Assembly: GCA_946479535.1 (NCBI GenBank)
Contig: CAMLGP010000219.1
Location: forward strand, 1 to 5,843
Source: an uncultured Bacteroidota bacterium
GTDB lineage: Bacteria > Bacteroidota > Bacteroidia > Chitinophagales > Chitinophagaceae
Length of the DNA stretch: 5,843 nucleotides
Direction of reading: 5' to 3'
Shown here: in pieces, positions 1 through 5,843 of the stretch
Layout of the letters: the number at the start of each line of letters is the position of its first letter
How positions within the stretch are numbered: the stretch's first letter is position 1
Notes under the pieces: model-generated
Told to the model about the DNA's origin: nothing
What the model saw: only the letters and a program-made list of their open reading frames with translations
Databases searched by the model: none
Made by a program: the position numbers and the translations under genes

Positions 1-1413
1 GCAATAAAATGGTGATTTGATATCCCCCTGGTTCATTACTACCACGGCCACAGTTCCATCTTCATTCAAAAATGCAGTTGTGAGCAATTGGCTGCGGCTG
101 GATGCACTGGCAATTCTTTTGGCACCCGGCTTTATGAATTTTGAAAAATGTCCAATATAATAATAGGCATTGGTATAAATAAGCTCCCCTGTTTTAGTAT
201 TACCATGGACAGGTGCGAAACAGAAGTTCTGTACATGGTTAGGACCGCCCTGTTCATCCAGTAGTATATTCCAGTCTGTAAAGCCAGTCATTCCATTATT
301 AAAATCATTGATCATGTTAAGACCATATTTTTCTCCCAGTGCCCAGGCTTTAAAACGAGTGGGATTAAAATTCTCTGCGCAACCTTCTGTAAATATTAGT
401 GGCTTATCGGGATAAGCTTCAGTCACTCTTTTTACATTTTCAAACATGTGAGTACCGCCGCTCCAGTTTTCATACCAATGGAATCCAATACCCCATGCAT
501 ATTTGGCAGCCTGCGGATCATCCAACAGGGTGCTTGCACGCTGGTACAACAGATCCCTGTTATGGTCCCAGATAATGATCTTTTTACTGCCCAATCCTTC
601 CTTCTCCATAGTGGGTCCGAGGAAGTTTTTCAGAAAATCCCTTTCTTCTTCTGCAGAGTAAATACAGGATTCCCAACGTTGAGTAGCCATGGGTTCATGT
701 TGAACGGTAATACCCCAGATTGGAATTCCCTCCTGCTCATAGGCCTTGATAAACTTTGTATAATAATTGGCCCAGCTTTGGAAATAATCCGGTTTTAGTT
801 TTCCTCCATGAAGCATATCATTATTATCCTTCATCCAGGCGGGTGGGCTCCAGGGACTTGCATATAATGTTAGTTTTCCACCTGCAGCGGCAATACATTG
901 TTTGATAAAAGGAATACGGAATTGCTTATCATGTTCTATAGAAAATGATGCCAGGTCTTTATCATTATCCTTTACATAAGTATAGCTGCCGCTGCTGAAA
1001 TCACAACTATGAATATTTGTGCGGCCAATAGTATAACCAATCCCTTTTTGCGGATCAAAATAAGCCTGCAGCAATTCATCCTGTTTTGCTTTGGGCAATT
1101 TGGCAAATACTTCTGCTGAAGCGTCTGTTAATGCAGCTCCAACTCCCATGTAGGATTGGAATTGTTTATCCGGATCAACAAATACACAGATCTGGGTTTC
1201 TTTTGGCTGTCCAAAGTCAGCGAAATGTCCTGTGCTATCGGTAAGCGTTAAGCGATAATTGGCTGTATCTGCGGTAGTATACACCTTTACAGTTTTCCCA
1301 TCAGTAGAGTAAGCCTTCTTATTATTTGCTGTAGAAGTGTCATTGGTTTTCTCCTTATTTTCAGAACAGGCGAAAAGGAAAATTGCCAAAAGGGCAAATC
1401 CGGTCTTTTTCAT
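1..1413 (-). CDS. GH30 family glycoside hydrolase lipoprotein (glucosylceramidase / beta-1,6-glucanase-like), 3' end cut off by the window
   Basis: The frame is open from ATG at 1411-1413 to base 1, giving 471 residues with no stop, so only the last part of the C-terminal beta domain is missing; family members are usually around 480-510 residues. The N-terminus is a short hydrophobic stretch with a lipobox, LFAC, predicting lipidation at Cys16 and anchoring in the outer membrane, possibly facing out. The (beta/alpha)8 barrel shows GH30 landmarks: NIHSCDFS (133-140), YASPWSPPAWMK (184-195), TVQHEP with the likely acid/base Glu240, and IFTEG with the likely nucleophile Glu343. Both catalytic residues are present. 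Residues from about 420 on, such as FSKFIKPGAKRIAS, match the GH30 C-terminal beta domain. Known relatives include human glucocerebrosidase and Bacteroides beta-1,6-glucanases; a retaining beta-glycosidase is expected, but subfamily and substrate are inferred. It is the last visible gene of the run, 35 bases after the GH3 stop, with no clear Shine-Dalgarno sequence. Confidence 0.93.
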   Translation of the reverse strand, partial: MKKTGFALLAIFLFACSENKEKTNDTSTANNKKAYSTDGKTVKVYTTADTANYRLTLTDSTGHFADFGQPKETQICVFVDPDKQFQSYMGVGAALTDASAEVFAKLPKAKQDELLQAYFDPQKGIGYTIGRTNIHSCDFSSGSYTYVKDNDKDLASFSIEHDKQFRIPFIKQCIAAAGGKLTLYASPWSPPAWMKDNNDMLHGGKLKPDYFQSWANYYTKFIKAYEQEGIPIWGITVQHEPMATQRWESCIYSAEEERDFLKNFLGPTMEKEGLGSKKIIIWDHNRDLLYQRASTLLDDPQAAKYAWGIGFHWYENWSGGTHMFENVKRVTEAYPDKPLIFTEGCAENFNPTRFKAWALGEKYGLNMINDFNNGMTGFTDWNILLDEQGGPNHVQNFCFAPVHGNTKTGELIYTNAYYYIGHFSKFIKPGAKRIASASSRSQLLTTAFLNEDGTVAVVVMNQGDIKSPFYC

Positions 1414-1448
1414 CTTTAATTGATATTTATAGAAATTGCTAAACAATA

Positions 1449-3743
1449 TTATTTAGTCCAGGCAACTGAAACGGATTTTACATCACGGGAATTACCACCT
1501 ATCATGATCACAAAATCACCAGGTTCCCAATCATATTTTAAATCATAGTTATAGAATTTGAGATCCTCTGGTGTAATATTGAAGCTGATAGTTTTAGTTT
1601 CACCAGCTTTCAATTCCACTTTCTGAAATCCTTTCAGTTCTTCAACAGGTCTTGTGGTGCTTCCTACCTTATCGCGTATATACAATTGGACCACTTCCTT
1701 TCCATCTCTTGAACCTGTATTAGTTATATCAATATTGGCTTTAAGTGTTTGATTGCCCTTTAGAGAACTGCTGCTCAGTTTAAGATCCCCATAACTGAAA
1801 TGTGTATAGCTTAAGCCAAATCCGAATGGATAAACAGGATCATTGGAAACATCCAGGTAATTAGAGCGAAATTTTTGAAACCATTTTCCTTCAGGTAAAG
1901 GTCTACCCGTATTCTTATGATTATAATAAAGGGGAACCTGCCCTACATTCTGTGGGAAAGTAGTTGTTAGCTTACCCGAAGGGTTCATATCTCCAAACAA
2001 AACATCAGCAATAGCGTATCCGGCTTCTGAACCGCCAAACCAAACATTCAGAATGGCGGGAACATTATCCTGCTCCCATTTCATTGCCAAAGGACGACCC
2101 GTAAATAATACCAGTACTACAGGCTTACCTGTTTTCAATAAGGCACTGATCAATGCTTTTTGTGCTTCAGGAATTTCAATATTGGTACGACTGCTGGCTT
2201 CACCGGTCATTTCAGAAGATTCACCCACTGCAGCTACAATCACATCGGCCTGGTTGGCAATATCGATTGCTTCCTGCATGATCACAGATGCTGGCCGGGA
2301 ATCATGATGCAGGGATTTACCAAACATACCAGCTCTATCCTCAAATAAACTATCGTAATCCAGATTGGAACCACGGGCAGTAAGGACCCTGACATTATTA
2401 CCTGCTACTTCTTTCAACCCTGTTAGTAATGAAGTAGCATTTTCAAAATTGGCGGCTACACTCCAGGTACCTGGCATATTTTGTTTATTGTCTGCCAGTG
2501 GGCCAATCAACGCAATAGTACCGCTCCTTTTCAAGGGTAATATATTACCCTCATTTTTGAGCAATACAAAACTTTGCGCGGCAATGCTGCGGGCTTCCTT
2601 ACGATTAGCCGAAGTGAATATTTCGGTCTTTGCTCTGTTCTCATCACAATATTTATAGGGGTCATCAAACAAACCCAGCTTATATTTTGCCTCCAGTATC
2701 CTCCGGCAGGCTTCATCTATTCTCTGAAGTGTAACTTTTCCTTCTCTAAGGGATTTGGCTGTTGTAGTCAGGATTCCTTCTCCTACCATATCCATATCGA
2801 TACCGGACATCAAAGCTCTTGCAGATACCGTTTGAAGATCACCAATCCCATGGTCAATCATTTCATTGATACCTGTATAATCAGTGACCACAAAACCTTT
2901 AAATCCCCACTGTTTACGTAATACATCAGTTAAAAGCCATTTATTGGCGGTAGCAGGTACTCCGTCAATTTCATTAAAGCTGGCCATAAAACTTCCGGCT
3001 CCTGCATCAACTGCTGCCTTGAATGGAGGGAAATAATCATTGTACATGCGCTGATGGCTCATGTCAACCGTATTGTAATCGCGGCCGCCTTCGGCGGCCC
3101 CATATAATGCATAGTGCTTGGTACAGGCCATTATTGTATTGTTCTTTGAAAGATCGCTACCCTGGTATCCTCTCACCATTGCTTTTGCGATTTGAGAACC
3201 GAGATAAGCATCTTCACCACTGCCTTCTGCAATACGCCCCCACCTTGGATCACGGGCAATATCTACCATCGGAGAAAAGGTCCAGCAAATTCCATCAGCA
3301 CTAGCTTCCCGGGCAGCTATTCTTGCACTGCGTTCAATGGCCTGCATATCCCATGTGCAGGATAACCCCAGCGGAATGGGAAACACCGTTTCATAACCAT
3401 GGATCACATCCATACCAAAAATGAGTGGGATCTTTAGCCTGCTTTGTTCAACAGCTACTTTCTGTACATCCCTGATCTTCGCCACGGATTTAATATTGAA
3501 CAGGCCACCTACCTTTCCTTCTTTTATTTTCTTTGCGATATCCGAGTTACTTGCCTGTCCCGTAACAATATCACCGGAACCAGGCAGGTTCAACTGCCCG
3601 ATCTTTTCTTCTAATGTCATTTTCTTCATCAAAGCATCGATGAAGGTTTTCATCCGATAGCTATCAGTTTTGCCATCACCAGCAATTTGCGAATGAGCAG
3701 ATAGGGAAACTAAAAAGAGAATGATCACCCATATCCTTTTCAT
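1449..3743 (-). CDS. bglX: GH3 beta-glucosidase, BglX type, secreted
   Basis: This complete 764-residue protein is nearly the same length as E. coli BglX (765). It hydrolyses terminal beta-linked glucose (possibly xylose or galactose) from oligosaccharides with retention. A signal peptide spans about residues 1-18, with likely cleavage at AHS|Q, giving a periplasmic or secreted enzyme. The TIM barrel (about 35-365) holds MTLEEKIGQLN, FGMDVIHG, DPRWGR (165-170), KHY (209-211), GAAEGGRDYN and GFVVTDYTG with the predicted nucleophile Asp288. The second alpha/beta domain (about 390-600) holds LLKNEGNILPL and GEASSR, with predicted acid/base Glu515, then NPSGKLTTTFP (587-597). PVYPFGFGLSYTHF leads into the C-terminal fibronectin type III-like domain (about 665-750). 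All key residues are intact. The start is fixed by the signal peptide beginning MKRIW and lies only 10 bases after the stop of the upstream hydrolase gene, so transcription is probably shared. The symbol follows architecture; the true substrate is not shown by sequence. Confidence 0.97.
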   Translation of the reverse strand: MKRIWVIILFLVSLSAHSQIAGDGKTDSYRMKTFIDALMKKMTLEEKIGQLNLPGSGDIVTGQASNSDIAKKIKEGKVGGLFNIKSVAKIRDVQKVAVEQSRLKIPLIFGMDVIHGYETVFPIPLGLSCTWDMQAIERSARIAAREASADGICWTFSPMVDIARDPRWGRIAEGSGEDAYLGSQIAKAMVRGYQGSDLSKNNTIMACTKHYALYGAAEGGRDYNTVDMSHQRMYNDYFPPFKAAVDAGAGSFMASFNEIDGVPATANKWLLTDVLRKQWGFKGFVVTDYTGINEMIDHGIGDLQTVSARALMSGIDMDMVGEGILTTTAKSLREGKVTLQRIDEACRRILEAKYKLGLFDDPYKYCDENRAKTEIFTSANRKEARSIAAQSFVLLKNEGNILPLKRSGTIALIGPLADNKQNMPGTWSVAANFENATSLLTGLKEVAGNNVRVLTARGSNLDYDSLFEDRAGMFGKSLHHDSRPASVIMQEAIDIANQADVIVAAVGESSEMTGEASSRTNIEIPEAQKALISALLKTGKPVVLVLFTGRPLAMKWEQDNVPAILNVWFGGSEAGYAIADVLFGDMNPSGKLTTTFPQNVGQVPLYYNHKNTGRPLPEGKWFQKFRSNYLDVSNDPVYPFGFGLSYTHFSYGDLKLSSSSLKGNQTLKANIDITNTGSRDGKEVVQLYIRDKVGSTTRPVEELKGFQKVELKAGETKTISFNITPEDLKFYNYDLKYDWEPGDFVIMIGGNSRDVKSVSVAWTK
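3083..3099. repeat. GC-rich perfect inverted repeat inside the GH3 gene
   Basis: A perfect 7-base stem (GGCCGCC / GGCGGCC) flanks a three-base loop and overlaps a GCGGCCGC octamer at 3081-3088. It lies in codons 215-221 of the GH3 gene, which encode the family-conserved GAAEGGR segment. It is seen directly as a GC-only stem in an otherwise AT-leaning gene. It is most likely a by-product of Gly, Ala and Arg codons; an effect on mRNA folding is possible but unproven. Confidence 0.6.
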
Positions 3744-3753
3744 AGATGTTATT

Positions 3754-4413
3754 TTATTTTTTTAAATACGGTTCAAATATCTTTTGCCAGATGGCATAGC
3801 CCTGGGCTACCATGTGCAATTGATCATCCCTCCAGATCCCCTCAATTGGCGTTCCATCAGGCTTTAGCATTTGACTGTATACATCTATAAAATCTGCCTT
3901 TTTCTGCTTTGCCAGGAAAGCGCGGATCTGTTCATTTGCTTCTTTGAATTTGGGCAGCAGGTGAGCACGGCTTGGACTTGGTTTCATGGACACATAGGCC
4001 ACTGGAACGTTTTTATATTTCTTACGGATCAGCGTAAATAAAGTTTTGAACCGCTGTACTACCGTAGGAACAGATACCGTATCACTGCTTGCAAAATCAT
4101 TCTCCCCACAATAGATCACAATTTGCCTGGGTTTATACGGATAGATCACATCTGGTGTATATCTAATCAGATCCGGTAGGGTTGATCCACCAAAACCCCG
4201 GTTTAGAATATGATATCCGGGGAAATATTCGTTTACATCCGTCCAGTAGGTAAAGGAAGAGCTGCCGGTAAATAATATCTGGCCCTTTTCCGGGAAATGG
4301 GCACTGTCCAGTTTTTTGAAGGCCTGTATATCATTCCAAAAGGGCGGCTTCGTGTTTTGAGCAAACAGGGTTGCGGAAATAAATAAGAATAGAATAGAGA
4401 GTTTTAATCGCAT
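3754..4413 (-). CDS. Secreted SGNH/GDSL-family hydrolase, candidate carbohydrate esterase
   Basis: This complete 219-residue protein has a signal peptide at about 1-18 (likely cleavage at LFA|Q) and one compact SGNH domain. The blocks are visible in order: FTGSSSF (block I, likely nucleophile Ser52, with Ser replacing the usual Asp of GDS), NRGFGGS (block II, Gly73), GEND (block III, Asn105) and DDQLH near the C-terminus (block V, Asp197 and His200). The expected fold is alpha/beta/alpha, close in size and motif order to the PAF-acetylhydrolase-like branch. Family members are esterases, lipases or deacetylases. The placement between two glycosidase genes suggests removal of acetyl or other acyl groups from the same glycan, but this is inferred from context only. 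The start at 4411-4413 fits the signal peptide and has a weak AAAAGG four bases upstream (4418-4423). It lies 28 bases after the GH43 gene and 10 before GH3. Confidence 0.93.
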   Translation of the reverse strand: MRLKLSILFLFISATLFAQNTKPPFWNDIQAFKKLDSAHFPEKGQILFTGSSSFTYWTDVNEYFPGYHILNRGFGGSTLPDLIRYTPDVIYPYKPRQIVIYCGENDFASSDTVSVPTVVQRFKTLFTLIRKKYKNVPVAYVSMKPSPSRAHLLPKFKEANEQIRAFLAKQKKADFIDVYSQMLKPDGTPIEGIWRDDQLHMVAQGYAIWQKIFEPYLKK

Positions 4414-4441
4414 ATGACCTTTTATTTTACTAATTAGAATA

Positions 4442-5843
4442 TCATTGGTTACCAGCTGCTTTTACTTCCTGTACCTGGCTTCTTTCAGATACACCATTTT
4501 CATTAATGGATTCGATAGTAAAGTAATATGTCCTGAGTTTATCCATTCCTTTATAATAGTATTCATTGGCATCATGTACCATAATACAATTGTATAGTTT
4601 ATCAGGAGCCGTACCGAAATAAATATTATAAGCGTAGGCATTATCAACCGGTTTCCATTTTATCCATGCGCTCCTCGGATCCTTTTCAGTACGCAAAACA
4701 ATGAGTTGTTGAACAATATCAGGTTTTGTACCATTCCCGTTACCAAACACCCGTAGGCCACTTATTGCAAATTTCCCGGCAGGCATGTGTATATTCTCCA
4801 ATTTGATATAGCGTGCCCGTACAGGAGCATTCAATTCAATATAATCATGCGGCACATCGGTTCTGTTATTGCTTTTATCAGCCAGCAGGGTCCATTTCTT
4901 TCCATCCAAAGAATAATAGAGTTTATATTGGTGATAAAGGCCAATTGTCTTGCCCAGAAAGATGGTATCTATTTCCTTCGGGAAGCTGACGTCCTGATCA
5001 GCATAATTAATTTGCACTGCGTTTATTGTAGATACATTCCCAAGATCTGTTTGAATCCATTCTCCCTTATTATCAGTTGCTGCACTCCAGTAGGTCTTGA
5101 TACTTTCATCCACCGCATTATTAGCTGAGAAAGCTCCTAGGGTGGAAGAAACCTGCACAGGTTTTTTATAATTCAATAGCATCCATCCGGTGAAGGCGCC
5201 ATTTCCTCCGGCAGGAGCTGCATAACTGGCTGGAGATGCCTGTGCGGATGGAAGGTAATGCGGGTAATCTCCAAAAGAAGTATTGCAAAACATTATATCG
5301 TCCTTATCAAACCCCGCGGGCCAGATGCCCAACCTTCTTTCAAAATTATTCTTCACTGATATGGAGATTGTAGATATGTGCCAATAGTTCTTATAGTTAT
5401 CCTGGAAAGTTGAGCCATGGCCGGCACCACGTGCGTAACCACCAGGCTTAAAACTCATGGGATCACTCTGGTGCTGAAAATTGCCCAATGGATCAGGACC
5501 AACCGCTACACCATCTGCATAGCCACTGAATTCAGTCCCCGGTGCTCCATATTGTATATAATACTTTCCATTATGCTTTGTCATCCAGGCTCCCTCAATA
5601 AAAGGATCCAGGAAAGTGTCATCCATGTACTCACCAAAGCGTTGCCAGCCATAGCGCCAGGATTCCAGCATGGTTATTTCAACTCTTGTACCCAGGGGCT
5701 GCATGGTGCGCCGGTTTAATTCTACTCCATAGATTGGATAGCGGTTACTGCTTCCATTGTACATATAGAATTTTCCATCATCATCTGTAAAGAAGGCAGG
5801 GTCCCAACCTCCTATATAAAATGAATCTACCAATGGCTTCCAG
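4442..5843 (-). CDS. Family 43 glycoside hydrolase with C-terminal F5/8 type C (discoidin/CBM32-like) and fibronectin III-like domains, 5' end cut off
   Basis: The frame runs off the right edge, leaving about 467 residues and a TGA stop. The TTG at 5831-5833 is not the start: the frame stays open upstream as WKPLVDSF, a normal GH43 lead-in. Numbering from that Leu codon, the five-bladed propeller remainder covers about 1-195. It has WDPAFFTDDDG with Asp11 as the likely pKa-modulating Asp, FIEGAWM with the likely general acid Glu80, and GAGHGS with the conserved central His139. The general-base Asp, first blade and signal peptide must lie outside. Residues about 225-365 form a discoidin-like sugar-binding domain (AVDESIKTYWSA, WIQTDLG, YYSLDGKKWT, ARYIKLENI). 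About 370-455 is fibronectin III-like (NIYFGTAPDKLYN). GH43 enzymes are inverting arabinofuranosidases, xylosidases or galactanases; which applies here is not visible. It is the most upstream gene seen of the run. Product names such as beta-xylosidase would be guesses. Confidence 0.9.
   Translation of the reverse strand, partial: WKPLVDSFYIGGWDPAFFTDDDGKFYMYNGSSNRYPIYGVELNRRTMQPLGTRVEITMLESWRYGWQRFGEYMDDTFLDPFIEGAWMTKHNGKYYIQYGAPGTEFSGYADGVAVGPDPLGNFQHQSDPMSFKPGGYARGAGHGSTFQDNYKNYWHISTISISVKNNFERRLGIWPAGFDKDDIMFCNTSFGDYPHYLPSAQASPASYAAPAGGNGAFTGWMLLNYKKPVQVSSTLGAFSANNAVDESIKTYWSAATDNKGEWIQTDLGNVSTINAVQINYADQDVSFPKEIDTIFLGKTIGLYHQYKLYYSLDGKKWTLLADKSNNRTDVPHDYIELNAPVRARYIKLENIHMPAGKFAISGLRVFGNGNGTKPDIVQQLIVLRTEKDPRSAWIKWKPVDNAYAYNIYFGTAPDKLYNCIMVHDANEYYYKGMDKLRTYYFTIESINENGVSERSQVQEVKAAGNQ

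Noticed and set aside
448..798. Plus-strand open frame of 116 codons
   Set aside because: It lies fully antisense to the GH30 barrel codons, which carry family motifs and both catalytic Glu residues; its own translation shows no recognisable domain.
1414..1448. Possible promoter or terminator between GH3 and GH30
   Set aside because: The 35-base gap is AT-rich but has no clear Bacteroidota -33/-7 pair with normal spacing and no stable hairpin followed by a T run.
2531..2716. Minus-strand open frame of 61 codons in another frame within GH3
   Set aside because: It overlaps the intact GH3 frame between its two catalytic domains. The GH3 protein is continuous here, so this is neither a frameshift sign nor a separate gene.
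2053..3660. Several plus-strand open frames (2053-2307, 2160-2348, 2365-2658, 2574-2921, 3023-3304, 3421-3660)
   Set aside because: All are antisense shadows of the well-supported GH3 gene, overlap one another, and show no family motifs.
3744..3753. Ribosome binding site before the GH3 gene
   Set aside because: The 10-base gap is AT-rich and has no purine-rich Shine-Dalgarno match, as is common in Bacteroidota.
4462..4647. Minus-strand open frame of 61 codons inside the GH43 tail
   Set aside because: It is an alternate-frame shadow of the fibronectin III-like region, with no start context or domain.
4787..5719. Plus-strand open frames at 4787-5128 and 5417-5719
   Set aside because: They are antisense to the GH43 discoidin and propeller segments, which are clearly coding on the minus strand.
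5831..5833. TTG as a start codon for the GH43 gene
   Set aside because: The frame continues upstream to the window edge, and a start here would remove the signal peptide, first propeller blade and general-base residue.

Overview
The window looks like chromosomal DNA from a Bacteroidota bacterium, plausibly a Chitinophagaceae-type polysaccharide degrader. This rests on moderate AT-richness, short AT-rich gaps with little or no Shine-Dalgarno sequence, two signal peptides whose predicted mature proteins start with Gln, a short lipoprotein signal, and the mix of glycoside hydrolase families. The genus is an inference, as no marker gene is present.

Layout: four genes, all on the minus strand, fill almost the whole window, so transcription runs from high to low coordinates. 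First is a family 43 glycoside hydrolase with discoidin-like and fibronectin-like tail domains (4442 to right edge, N-terminus cut off). After a 28-base gap comes a small secreted SGNH/GDSL hydrolase (3754-4413). After a 10-base gap comes a full-length GH3 beta-glucosidase of the BglX type (1449-3743). After a 35-base gap comes a GH30 glucosylceramidase/beta-1,6-glucanase-like lipoprotein (1-1413, C-terminal end cut off). No terminator or convincing promoter was seen in any gap, so the four genes are probably co-transcribed, with the promoter beyond the right edge.

Working together: all three genes whose start is visible encode export signals, and the fourth is very likely exported. The set resembles the enzyme part of a polysaccharide utilisation locus. 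GH30 would cut a beta-glucan (or a related beta-linked glycan), GH3 would release terminal beta-glucose, GH43 would remove a side sugar or act on a different linkage, and the SGNH protein could remove acyl groups. No SusC/SusD pair, regulator or transporter lies in the window, so the substrate is not fixed.

The genes belong to known enzyme families, and I found no clearly new system. The least explained parts are the role of the SGNH protein and the target of the modular GH43 protein. The other open frames on both strands are shadows of these four genes. No tRNA, rRNA, CRISPR array, insertion sequence or attachment site was seen.
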